From Clostridiales bacterium UBA6114 (GTDB taxonomy: Bacteria; Bacillota; Clostridia; Oscillospirales; Butyricicoccaceae): a stretch of DNA of 64,000 bases. Below are positions 41,800 through 49,215 of the stretch, piece by piece. Every line of letters starts with the position of its first letter. The stretch's first letter is position 1. The DNA lies in assembly GCA_002423435.1 (NCBI GenBank), contig DIWE01000021.1, positions 22,780-86,779 of the forward strand, given 5' to 3'. The notes below the pieces were generated by a model. The model searched no databases. It saw only the letters and a list, made by a program, of their open reading frames with translations, and had not been told where the DNA came from. The translations under genes and the position numbers were made by a program.

Positions 41800-42789
41800 G
41801 TGACGGTTATAAAAGCAATAGTTCTTTTTACAAGGAAGCTTTGCGAAAGCGAAATGCTCAGCTTCAAGACATATGAGGAGCTTTTTAAGGCTAACGGCGT
41901 CGAGCTCTTAAGAGCGTATGCCGACACGGAGGAAGAGATCATTGAAGCGGCAAAGGACTGCGAAGTGGTTCTCGATATGCTCCAGCCCATTACCGCAAAC
42001 ATTATAAACAGGCTTGAAAAATGCAGAGCTTTGGTCCGCAGCGGCATTGGCGTAAACAATATCGACGTCGAAGCGGCAACCCGGCGCGGCATCATGGTTT
42101 GCAACAGCCCCGCACACTGCGTCCAGGAGGTTGCCGTGCTTGCGTCGGCGCATATCATGAATGCAGTCACGAAGCTTTCCCGGTATGACAATGCGGTCAA
42201 ACAGGGAAGGACGGAGGTATTCGACAGCCCGCGCAGGCTGTCCGAGCTTACCGTGGGATTTGTCGGATTCGGCAATATCGCCCGCCATGTCGCGAAAATC
42301 ATGCTCGGATGCGGCTGCAGGGTCGCGGCATACGATCCCTTTCTTCCCGAAGAAGTATTCGTCCGCAACAGCGCAAAACGCTGTGAGCTTAACGAACTGT
42401 TCGGGGATGCCGATGTGATTTCTCTGCATGTCCCGCTGCTTCCGGCGACAAAGCATATCATCAATAAAGACGCATTGGCAAAGATGAAAGACGGCGTGAT
42501 CATTGTAAATACGGCGAGAGGCCCGCTCGTCTGTGAAGCCGATCTGATTGAAGCGGTCAAATCCGGAAAGGTCGCGGCCGCGGGTCTTGACGTTTTCGAG
42601 TCCGAGCCTGTTACAAAGTCCAATCCCGGGCTCGCGGCACTGCCTCAGATTGCCTGTACGCCTCATGTCGGATACAGGGGAGTGGAAGCGATCCGCGAGC
42701 TGGAAGAAACGGTTGCGGATATGGTCGTCCGGATTGCAGGGGGCAAGGACCCCGCGCATTGCGTAAATATAGGGAATCTCAAAAAATAA
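41800..42789 (+). CDS. D-isomer-specific 2-hydroxyacid dehydrogenase (PGDH-like)
   Basis: An NAD-dependent dehydrogenase (about 329 aa) of the D-3-phosphoglycerate dehydrogenase family. Rossmann motif VGFVGFGNIARHVA (GxGxxA type), substrate Arg in NTARGPLV, catalytic Glu in DVFESEP and His in TPHVGY are all present. It lacks the regulatory domains of biosynthetic SerA, and its place behind a TRAP transporter points to catabolic oxidation of an imported 2-hydroxyacid to a 2-oxoacid. The start is unclear. GGGAGGAG (41793-41800) sits 8 nt before ATA 41809, where the family-typical start (xKAIVLFTRK) would be; GTG 41800 overlaps the ribosome site. Confidence 0.87.
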   Translation: MTVIKAIVLFTRKLCESEMLSFKTYEELFKANGVELLRAYADTEEEIIEAAKDCEVVLDMLQPITANIINRLEKCRALVRSGIGVNNIDVEAATRRGIMVCNSPAHCVQEVAVLASAHIMNAVTKLSRYDNAVKQGRTEVFDSPRRLSELTVGFVGFGNIARHVAKIMLGCGCRVAAYDPFLPEEVFVRNSAKRCELNELFGDADVISLHVPLLPATKHIINKDALAKMKDGVIIVNTARGPLVCEADLIEAVKSGKVAAAGLDVFESEPVTKSNPGLAALPQIACTPHVGYRGVEAIRELEETVADMVVRIAGGKDPAHCVNIGNLKK

Positions 42790-42863
42790 TCCCGTATATG
42801 AATTTCTGATGCGGAAGGAAAAGCCACCACTCTTATTTTTGGTCCAATTAAAAATTTAACCAA

Positions 42864-42888
42864 TAATGCATACCTGTTGCATGCATTA
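42864..42888. promoter_or_regulatory. Candidate GntR operator B before the MFS gene
   Basis: TAATGCAT and ATGCATTA are perfect inverted arms around 9 nt. The core TGCATACCTGTTGCATG (42867-42883) matches operator A. It lies 29 bp before the MFS start codon, so the downstream genes probably have their own regulated promoter. Confidence 0.65.
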
Positions 42889-42916
42889 TCAATTATCTCG
42901 GGTTAGGAGCGTCTTT

Positions 42917-44239
42917 ATGGCCAATATGCATATAAAAGCATCGCAAAAAAAGACCCTGGCCTATCGCTGGGTGGTTTACGGCCTGCTGACTTTGTGTTAC
43001 TTTCTGGCCAACTTCCACCGTCTGGCAACAGGTGTAATGAAGGATGAGCTGGTCGAGGCGTTTCACCTGTCGGCCGCGGCATTCGGCAATATGGGCAGTA
43101 TGGTTTTCTATGCCTATATGATTATGCAGGTGCCTACCGGAATCCTGGTGGATACCATAGGCCCCCGCAAAACCGTTACCGCAGGATGCCTTGTCACGGC
43201 GCTCGGTTCTATGATGTTCGCTGCCGCATGGACTGGGGCTGCGGCGAATATGAGCCGGCTTGTTATCGGGCTTGGCATCTCGGTTTCCTATCTTTCCGTT
43301 CTCAAGGTTCAGGCGGGATGGTTCCGCGCGCGTGAATTTGCAACATTGACGGGTATCACCTTCCTCATAGGAAATATGGGAAGCCTGCTTGCCCAGACGC
43401 CGCTTCGCATACTGGTCGAAACCTTCTCCTGGCGCGGCACGTTTACCGTTTTTGCGGGAGTATCGGTCGTCATGGCGGTTTTGGTATATGCCTTTGTCCG
43501 CAATTCCCCCGAAGATATGGGGCTTTCGCCCCTCGAGCCCGTTGCGGCAAAGCCGGCACCGAACGCCGGCGGCAAAGAGGCGGACAAAAAGAATTCCATA
43601 TTCAAAAACCTTTTTGCCGTCGCGGCAAACCTTTACAACTGGCCCCCTTTTATTGTGGCCGCAACGCTGTGCGTATCGGTAACGGCCCTCACGGGCTCCT
43701 TCGGGTCCGTTTATATCCGTGATACATACGGCATCGGCATGATGGAGGCGTCGCGTTACACTCTCCTGCTCACGCTCGGAGTCGCCATAGGCGCGGCGGT
43801 CATCGGCTTAATTTCCGACCTGCTCAAGCGCCGGAAAAGCATTATTGTGCTGTTTTCCGGTATTTCCGCTGCTGTTTGGGTATATATCGTGTTTATTTGC
43901 AGCGGCAAACCTCCGCTTTCTGCGATAGGTGCCCTTTATTTCATCAGCGGATTTTCCCTTACCGCATATACGCTGCCATATACAGTCGTAAAGGAGTCAA
44001 ACGATCCCGGATATTCCGGTTTATCGACATGCCTTGTCGGACTGATCGGGTTTCTCGGCAGCGCGGTCGGTCCTGTTGCGGTGGGCAGAATCATCGACCT
44101 TAACAGCGCTGCGCTGTCCGGTGGGGAACTGTACGCGAAGGCGTTCACGCTGCTCGCGGTCTGCAATATCGCCGGATTTATTTCCTCGCTCTTTATCAAA
44201 GAGACCTATGGTGAAAACCTGTTTTTGCGGTTCAAATAA
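42917..44239 (+). CDS. MFS transporter, anion:cation symporter/hexuronate type
   Basis: A 12-segment major facilitator carrier (440 aa). The opening WVVYGLLTLCYFLANFHRLATGVM and MQVPTGILVDTIGPRKTVTAG (loop 2-3 motif, Gly-x-x-x-Asp-x-x-Gly-x-Arg) match the phthalate/hexuronate/organophosphate branch, which carries organic acids. ATG 42917 follows AGGAGCG; the frame back to 42866 covers the operator. It is followed by korD, so it may import the same class of acid as the TRAP system or export the end product. Confidence 0.82.
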   Translation: MANMHIKASQKKTLAYRWVVYGLLTLCYFLANFHRLATGVMKDELVEAFHLSAAAFGNMGSMVFYAYMIMQVPTGILVDTIGPRKTVTAGCLVTALGSMMFAAAWTGAAANMSRLVIGLGISVSYLSVLKVQAGWFRAREFATLTGITFLIGNMGSLLAQTPLRILVETFSWRGTFTVFAGVSVVMAVLVYAFVRNSPEDMGLSPLEPVAAKPAPNAGGKEADKKNSIFKNLFAVAANLYNWPPFIVAATLCVSVTALTGSFGSVYIRDTYGIGMMEASRYTLLLTLGVAIGAAVIGLISDLLKRRKSIIVLFSGISAAVWVYIVFICSGKPPLSAIGALYFISGFSLTAYTLPYTVVKESNDPGYSGLSTCLVGLIGFLGSAVGPVAVGRIIDLNSAALSGGELYAKAFTLLAVCNIAGFISSLFIKETYGENLFLRFK

Positions 44240-44364
44240 CATGCCGCAGCTTTCACAAGGGGCTTCGGTTCGCGGCTTAAATCAAACGGCGGCTGTCGCG
44301 CATACAGCCGATTTCCCGTCAGCTCGGGCAATCGGTGTAAATAAATATTGGCATGGAGGACGCT

Positions 44365-44568
44365 ATGGCAAAGATTGAAGTTGAAGCGGGACGTTGCAAA
44401 GGCTGTGGCCTGTGTGCTGCCAACTGTCCTAAAAAGATCGTTCATTTGGGAAAGACCACCAACCAAAGCGGATATACCGTTGCCGAACAGACGGATGAGG
44501 CACAGTGCACAGGCTGTGCAATGTGCGCGGTGATCTGTCCCGATATGGCGATTTCCGTGTACCGTTAA
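44365..44568 (+). CDS. korD: 2-oxoacid:ferredoxin oxidoreductase delta subunit (2[4Fe-4S] ferredoxin)
   Basis: A 67-aa ferredoxin-like subunit with two full 4Fe-4S motifs, CKGCGLCAANCP and CTGCAMCAVICP. It relays electrons from the TPP-bound intermediate to free ferredoxin. GGAGG lies 6 nt before the ATG at 44365. It heads the korDAB set; the gamma subunit follows after the structured leader. Confidence 0.9.
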   Translation: MAKIEVEAGRCKGCGLCAANCPKKIVHLGKTTNQSGYTVAEQTDEAQCTGCAMCAVICPDMAISVYR

Positions 44569-44589
44569 AAGAGATATGGAGGATTAGCA

Positions 44590-45651
44590 ATGGACGCGAC
44601 GTTTATGAAGGGCAATGAGGCCATTGCCGAGGCTGCCGTAAGAGCCGGCTGCCGTTTCTTCGCCGGATATCCGATTACACCGCAAAACGAGATCCCCGAA
44701 TACCTGTCCGAGCGATTATTTGAAGTCGGCGGACATTTTATTCAGGGTGAAAGCGAGGTTGCCTCAATCAATATGGTTTACGGCGCATCCATGACCGGGA
44801 CCAGGGCAATGACATCTTCCTCGGGTTGCGGAATCGCGCTTAAAACGGAAGGGATCGGATATCTCACAGGAGCAGACCTTCCCGCCGTTGTTATCAATAT
44901 GGCGCGCGGCGGTCCCGGGCTTGGAAGCATTCTTCCCGCGCAGCAGGATTATCTATCCGCAACCAAAGCCCCCGCAAACGGATGCGCGCGCTGCTTTGTC
45001 CTGGCGCCTTCGTCGGTTCAGGAAGCGGCCGATATGGTTTATGAAGCTTTTGACATCGCGGACAAATACCGTTGTATCGCATATATTCTTTCGGACGGCG
45101 TAATCGGCAACATGATGGAGAATGTAACCTTGCCCCCCATGCGCGAGCTTGATTCCCTCCCCGATAAGAGCGACTGGGTAATCACAAAGCGCAACGCGGA
45201 CGGCTCAATGAGAATGATTACCTCCTGCTATGTGCCGATCAGCATCGTTGAAGACCATAATATCAGGCGCGCCGGCATGTACGAGCTCTGGAGGGAGACG
45301 GAAGCCCGGCATGAGGAATACATGCTTGACGACGCGCAGCTCGTCATCGCCGCATACGGAATCAGCGCGAGAATCGCAAAGGCCGTTGTAAAACAGCTTC
45401 GCGCGGACGGCGTCAAAGCGGGGCTTCTCAGGCCAAAGACTCTCTTCCCGTTCCCGGAGAAAGCGTTTGGCGCGCTTGATCCCAAACGCGTCGGGAAAAT
45501 CGTATGTCTGGAAATGAGCCAGCCCGGACAGCTGATTGAAGACGTCAAAGCATACTGTGACCGCTCTGTCCCCGTCGAGCATTGGGGGCGCAGCGGCGGG
45601 GTCATCATGAAACCGGAAGAGGCGTACGACGCTATTAAGAGGATGCTGTAA
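44590..45651 (+). CDS. korA: 2-oxoacid:ferredoxin oxidoreductase alpha subunit (KorA/VorB type)
   Basis: The alpha subunit (353 aa) has the pyrimidine-binding domain of TPP enzymes and a transketolase C-terminal domain. Visible are GNEAIAEAAVRAGCRFFAGYPITP near residue 9 (GYPITP is the substrate/CoA-side motif), GESEVASINMVYGASMTG and the family stretch SSGCGIALKTEGIGYLTGADLP. The size and separate gamma and delta subunits match KOR/VOR enzymes for 2-oxoglutarate or branched 2-oxoacids. It oxidatively decarboxylates a 2-oxoacid to an acyl-CoA. AGGAGG-like GGAGGAT precedes the ATG. Confidence 0.92.
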   Translation: MDATFMKGNEAIAEAAVRAGCRFFAGYPITPQNEIPEYLSERLFEVGGHFIQGESEVASINMVYGASMTGTRAMTSSSGCGIALKTEGIGYLTGADLPAVVINMARGGPGLGSILPAQQDYLSATKAPANGCARCFVLAPSSVQEAADMVYEAFDIADKYRCIAYILSDGVIGNMMENVTLPPMRELDSLPDKSDWVITKRNADGSMRMITSCYVPISIVEDHNIRRAGMYELWRETEARHEEYMLDDAQLVIAAYGISARIAKAVVKQLRADGVKAGLLRPKTLFPFPEKAFGALDPKRVGKIVCLEMSQPGQLIEDVKAYCDRSVPVEHWGRSGGVIMKPEEAYDAIKRML

Positions 45652-45664
45652 GGAAGGTGAGGAA

Positions 45665-46399
45665 ATGAATCAGGTTTACGGACTTCCGAAGGGCTGTACC
45701 AATAAGACGCACAGCTACTGCCCCGGATGCATGCATGGCGTTGCAATGAACATCCTCATGCACACAATCGAAAAATTCGAGCTTCTCGATAAAATCGTTA
45801 TCGTAAACCCCGTCGGCTGCGGCGGACTGGGACTGTACGAAGCAACGGCAAATTATGCCTCCGCCGCGCACGGCCGTGCCGCGGCGGTTGCAACAGGCAT
45901 CAAACGCTGCAGCAAAGATACGTTCGTTGTTACATATCAGGGAGACGGAGATCTCGCGGGCATCGGCATTGCAGAGACGATTTACGCCGCGGCGCGCGGT
46001 GAAAACATCACCGTTATTTTTGCAAACAACACCACATACGGCATGACCGGCGGCCAGATGGCCCCCACGACCATGCTTGGACAAAGATCGACAACATCGC
46101 AGCACGGGCGTACGGCGGAAAGACATGGCCAGCCTCTGAAAATGGCCGAGATGATCGCAAGCCTGGACGCCCCCCGATATGTCGCCCGTTTTGCTCTTTG
46201 TGACGCGGCAAATGTGATAAAGGCGCGCAAAGGTCTTGAGAAAGCGTTCGAGGTAAACCTTGCGGGCGGTTATTCCTTTGTCGAATTTTTGACGAACTGC
46301 CCGACGAACTGGAAAATGTCTCCCGTTCAAACCGTCCAGCATATGAAGGACTATAACATGAAAGAATTCCCGCTCGGAGTATTCAAGGTGGTGGAATAG
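45665..46399 (+). CDS. korB: 2-oxoacid:ferredoxin oxidoreductase beta subunit (TPP-binding)
   Basis: The TPP-pyrophosphate-binding subunit (244 aa). CPGCMHGVAMNIL carries the conserved Cys near residue 19 and GDGDLAGIGIAETIYAAARGENITVIF, read in parts (GDGDLAGIG and NITVIFANN), is the Mg-TPP motif GDGD...NN. YGMTGGQMAPTT closes the site. It forms the active site with KorA. Its stop codon overlaps the first hairpin of the structured leader that precedes korC. Confidence 0.92.
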   Translation: MNQVYGLPKGCTNKTHSYCPGCMHGVAMNILMHTIEKFELLDKIVIVNPVGCGGLGLYEATANYASAAHGRAAAVATGIKRCSKDTFVVTYQGDGDLAGIGIAETIYAAARGENITVIFANNTTYGMTGGQMAPTTMLGQRSTTSQHGRTAERHGQPLKMAEMIASLDAPRYVARFALCDAANVIKARKGLEKAFEVNLAGGYSFVEFLTNCPTNWKMSPVQTVQHMKDYNMKEFPLGVFKVVE

Positions 46400-46596
46400 C
46401 GTGAAAAATCACGCTAACAGAGGTTTTTAAGATCTGATTTGTGCGCGGAGCGAATGGAGGTTAGCGTGAAAAATCACGCTAACAATTAAAAGGCGTGCCG
46501 CTCGCCTTAAGCGGCAACCGCGGCACATGCCATAACCTCCATTCGCTTGGGAGGTTTTTAAGATCTGATTTGTGCGCGGAGCGAATGGAGGTTAAT
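46397..46596 (+). ncRNA. Structured leader that sequesters the ribosome binding site (copy 2 plus a partial tandem copy)
   Basis: Unit 1 (46397-46463) has the hairpin AGCGTGA-AAAA-TCACGCT and the 44-nt tail starting GAGGTTTTTAAGATC and ending AGCGAATGGAGGTTA, but lacks the GC-rich middle and the 5' pairing arm. Unit 2 (46462-46594) is complete: the same hairpin, the GC-rich hairpin (46492-46531), and a 15-bp perfect stem (46533-46547 with 46580-46594) hiding the GGAGG of korC. The 44-nt tail is identical in both units (offset 131). The first hairpin has GCGTGA/TCACGC here against GTGTGA/TCACAC in copy 1, a compensatory T-A to C-G change. AACCTCC (46534) can instead pair with GGGAGGTT (46549) followed by T, freeing the ribosome site. 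Confidence 0.72.
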
Positions 46597-47145
46597 ATGG
46601 AAAAATCATTGCTGATCGCCGGGTTTGGCGGGCAAGGCGTTATGCTTATCGGAAAAATCCTCGGCTATGCGGCTGTGGATATGGGGCTTTACGCGACCTA
46701 TTTTCCCGCGTACGGAGCCGAACAGCGCGGCGGTACGGCCAACTGCACGCTGATTACGGGCGAGGAGCCTATCGAATGCCCGCTTCGCGGGAGATATGAC
46801 TGCCTTATCATCATGAACGAGCTGTCCTTTGAGCGTTTTGCCGCTTCCCTGCGACCGGGCGGATTGATGATTATCAACTCGTCCCTTGTCACTTCCCGAC
46901 CGGCTTCCGATATCGATTGTGTTGAAATCGACACGGGCGCGGTCGCGAATGAAGTGGGCAATCCCAAGGTTTCCAATATGGTCATGCTCGGCGCATATAT
47001 CGCGCTTTCCGGCAAGCTTGATGTCGAAAAGATCAAGAGTATCGTCAGGCATTCCCTGGCAAATAAGCCGCAGCTGCTGGAGCTGAACCTGAAAGCGATC
47101 GATGCGGGCGGAGATTCGGTGCGCCGTCAAAGGTCACATTCATAA
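46597..47145 (+). CDS. korC: 2-oxoacid:ferredoxin oxidoreductase gamma subunit
   Basis: The gamma subunit (182 aa) of KOR/VOR-type enzymes: LLIAGFGGQGVMLIGKILGYAA at the start (GGQG motif), FPAYGAEQRGGTANC near residue 40, and NMVMLGAYIALSG near 125. It completes the heterotetramer with KorDAB and contributes to the CoA-acceptor side. ATG 46597 follows GGAGGTTAAT; a longer frame from 46495 reads through the structured leader and is rejected. It alone in the kor set is separated by a regulatory leader, so gamma supply may limit assembly. Confidence 0.9.
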   Translation: MEKSLLIAGFGGQGVMLIGKILGYAAVDMGLYATYFPAYGAEQRGGTANCTLITGEEPIECPLRGRYDCLIIMNELSFERFAASLRPGGLMIINSSLVTSRPASDIDCVEIDTGAVANEVGNPKVSNMVMLGAYIALSGKLDVEKIKSIVRHSLANKPQLLELNLKAIDAGGDSVRRQRSHS

Positions 47146-47172
47146 TAGAAGCGGTTTTCACGGCATCAAGCG

Positions 47173-47196
47173 CAGCGGAAAGGAATGGTCATAAAT
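47173..47196 (+). promoter_or_regulatory. Repeated 19-nt translation-initiation block (copy 3)
   Basis: GCGGAAAGGAATGGTCATA at 47175-47193 ends 3 nt before the buk ATG at 47197, as in the dctM and deoR-type leaders. Confidence 0.75.
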
Positions 47197-48273
47197 ATGG
47201 AAAAAATATACCGGATTTTTGTGCTAAACCCCGGTTCCACCTCCACTAAAGTAGCGTATTACGAAAACGAAAAGGAAATCTGCCGGAAAACGCTTTCACA
47301 TTCCACCGAGGAAATCGCGAAATTCCAGTCGATTAACGACCAGTACGATATGCGCAAACAGGCGGTGGAGGATTATCTTAAGGAAATCGGCGTCGACCTC
47401 TCAAGGATTGACGTGATCGCGGCAAGAGGCGGCGGCGGCCGGGTCTTAAGGGGCGGCGGATATTTGATCACGAAGCTGATGGCCGAGGAATGCAGGGCGG
47501 CGCCGTGGCCGCACGCCTCCAATCTCGGCGTCATGATCGCGTATGATCTCATGTGTACGGGGAGTATCCCGGGATATATCTACGATTCGCCCAGCTCGGA
47601 CGATTTCTGTGAGTATGCGAAGGTTTCCGGGCTGCCGGAATTTCCAACGCTCAGGGGAGCGGGGCATCCGCTCAATGAAAAGGCCGCCGCGCGCAAGGTT
47701 GCCGGCATGCTTAACGGAAAGTACGAGGATTTCAATTTTGTTGTCTGCCATCTTGGCGGCGGAATTACCGTGTGCGCCCACCGGAAGGGCAAAATCATCG
47801 ACACGACGATCAACGCCTTTTCCCCGGAAAGGGCGGGGGCCCTGCCGATGATCGCATTTACCAAAGCCTGTTATTCGGGAGAACGCGATTTAAACGCCAT
47901 GATTAAGCGCCAGATGGGCAACGGGGGACTGGTTGCGTATCTGGGAACCAACAACCTGCAGGAGGTTGAAACGCGCATTGAGCGGGGCGATAAAAAGGCG
48001 GAATTCTATTTTGGCGCCATGGTTTACCAGATCGCGAAGGACATTGGGTCCATGGCCGCGACGATGTGCGGGGAGGTCGACCGGATTGTGCTCACGGGCG
48101 CCATGGCAAATTCGGAAAGGCTGACCGAAGGGCTCAGGCGGCGCGTCCGGTTTATCGCGCCGGTGGAGGTAGTCGCCGGGACGTTTGAAATGGAGGCCCT
48201 CGTTAAGGGGACGCTTCGAATCCTCCGGAATGAAGAAAAAGCGGGGGACTATGATACGGAAAACGCCTTGTGA
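47197..48273 (+). CDS. buk: Butyrate kinase family (acyl phosphate:ADP phosphotransferase)
   Basis: A member of the acetokinase/butyrate kinase family (358 aa). Marks: FVLNPGSTSTKVAYYENE at the start, ARGGGGRVLRGGGY near 76, CHLGGGITVCAHRKGKIIDT near 185, and FSPERAGALP. Butyrate kinases also accept isobutyryl, isovaleryl and related acyl phosphates, producing the acid and ATP. ATG 47197 has AAAGGA 12 nt upstream; 47185 lies in the ribosome site. PduL follows after 14 nt and supplies the acyl phosphate. Confidence 0.92.
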   Translation: MEKIYRIFVLNPGSTSTKVAYYENEKEICRKTLSHSTEEIAKFQSINDQYDMRKQAVEDYLKEIGVDLSRIDVIAARGGGGRVLRGGGYLITKLMAEECRAAPWPHASNLGVMIAYDLMCTGSIPGYIYDSPSSDDFCEYAKVSGLPEFPTLRGAGHPLNEKAAARKVAGMLNGKYEDFNFVVCHLGGGITVCAHRKGKIIDTTINAFSPERAGALPMIAFTKACYSGERDLNAMIKRQMGNGGLVAYLGTNNLQEVETRIERGDKKAEFYFGAMVYQIAKDIGSMAATMCGEVDRIVLTGAMANSERLTEGLRRRVRFIAPVEVVAGTFEMEALVKGTLRILRNEEKAGDYDTENAL

Positions 48274-48287
48274 AAGGAAGACATAAC

Positions 48288-48854
48288 ATGAAAAAAACAG
48301 CATACATCATGATTTCCAACAGGCATGTGCATTTGAATCGGGAATCCTGCGATAAATTGTTTGGGGAAGGGTATGAGCTGACGGTAAAAAGAAATATGGG
48401 ATTTCCTATTTTTGCCGCCAACGAGGCGGTGACGTTAATCGGGCCCAAGGGGAAAATAGAAAATGTGAGAGTGCTTGGGCCGCTGCGCTCCTATACACAG
48501 GCCGAGGTGCTGCGGGCGGATTGCTTTAAGCTCGGAGTCGACGCCCCCATACGGCTTTCCGGATCAAAGGACATCGCTCCGATCAAACTTTTGGGTCCCG
48601 CGGGAGAACTTCCGCTGGAGCACGGCGTAATGATCGCGATGCGGCATATTCATATTTCGCCGGATAAAGCAAAAGAGTATAATCTGAAGGATCGGCAGGT
48701 CGTCAATGTAAAAATCGGCGGGGAACGGTCTCTTATATTTGAGAAGGTTGCAATTGTTTACACCGAAATAGACGATCCGACAATGCATGTGGATGTGGAG
48801 GAAGGAAATGCGGCGAATGTGACGAACATGGATGTTGTTGAAATTCTGGAATAA
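48288..48854 (+). CDS. pduL: PduL-family phosphate acyltransferase
   Basis: The PduL-type phosphotransacylase (188 aa) converts acyl-CoA and phosphate to acyl phosphate and CoA. Two PduL beta-barrel halves are visible with the zinc ligands in ISNRHVHLN near residue 8 and MRHIHIS near 120, followed by VNMDVV-type ending (NVTNMDVVEILE). No encapsulation peptide of microcompartment PduL is present at the N-terminus, so it is a cytosolic form. It replaces the usual Ptb beside butyrate kinase. GAAAGGAAG precedes the ATG at 48288. Confidence 0.9.
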   Translation: MKKTAYIMISNRHVHLNRESCDKLFGEGYELTVKRNMGFPIFAANEAVTLIGPKGKIENVRVLGPLRSYTQAEVLRADCFKLGVDAPIRLSGSKDIAPIKLLGPAGELPLEHGVMIAMRHIHISPDKAKEYNLKDRQVVNVKIGGERSLIFEKVAIVYTEIDDPTMHVDVEEGNAANVTNMDVVEILE

Positions 48855-48894
48855 AAGCCTCCGGCAGCGCGCGAAATGCGGCAGGAATTGAAAA

Positions 48895-48924
48895 TTGACA
48901 CCGGTATCTTGTTCATGATAAAAT
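48895..48924 (+). promoter_or_regulatory. Promoter of the mef attenuator leader
   Basis: TTGACA (48895) and TAAAAT (48919) are spaced by 18 nt, about 35 nt before the leader peptide start. Confidence 0.75.
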
Positions 48925-48958
48925 AATTACAATTCAATGAATTGGAGGACATATATCT

Positions 48959-48982
48959 ATGTGTTCTGTTCGTTTAAGATAA
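48959..48982 (+). CDS. Macrolide-sensing leader peptide MCSVRLR
   Basis: ATG 48959 with TTGGAGGA 9 nt upstream encodes seven residues, M-C-S-V-R-L-R, then TAA. The Arg-Leu-Arg ending is the known macrolide-dependent ribosome arrest motif (as in the mef leader and the ErmD leader). A stalled ribosome would alter folding of the following terminators and let transcription reach mef. Confidence 0.8.
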   Translation: MCSVRLR

Positions 48983-48991
48983 GCAGGCAAT

Positions 48992-49030
48992 AAAAAAGTA
49001 GAAATAATCCACGATTGTGGGCTTTTTTGT
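48992..49030 (+). terminator. Attenuator hairpin 1 of the mef leader
   Basis: CCAC-GATT-GTGG with outer AAAAAAG/CTTTTTT pairing, ending in six T, directly behind the leader peptide. Confidence 0.6.
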
Positions 49031-49077
49031 TATGCTTCTTTTACGAACTGAGACATGGATACGGGTGAGGTACAGCT

Positions 49078-49110
49078 ATCGGATGCTGCGCGTTTTTCCG
49101 ATGTCTTTTT
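49078..49110 (+). terminator. Attenuator hairpin 2 of the mef leader
   Basis: ATCGGA (49078) pairs with TCCGAT (49097) and is followed by GTCTTTTT. Confidence 0.5.
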
Positions 49111-49119
49111 AGCGTTGGT

Positions 49120-49162
49120 ATGCAGACTAAAGCTCGCATTGCGGGGTTTAGTCTGCATTTTT
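49120..49162 (+). terminator. Attenuator terminator 3 of the mef leader
   Basis: A perfect 12-bp stem (49120-49131 with 49147-49158) runs into five T, 54 nt before the mef start codon. It should end most transcripts without inducer. Confidence 0.85.
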
Positions 49163-49215
49163 ATTGCCTGAAACCGGAATCAAACCAACAATAAAAATGC
49201 AAAGGGAGAAGAAAA

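Noticed and set aside
46495..46596. In-frame extension of korC upstream of 46597
   Set aside because: The added residues are translated from the structured leader, which is non-coding in the other copy, and KorC homologues start at the ATG 46597.
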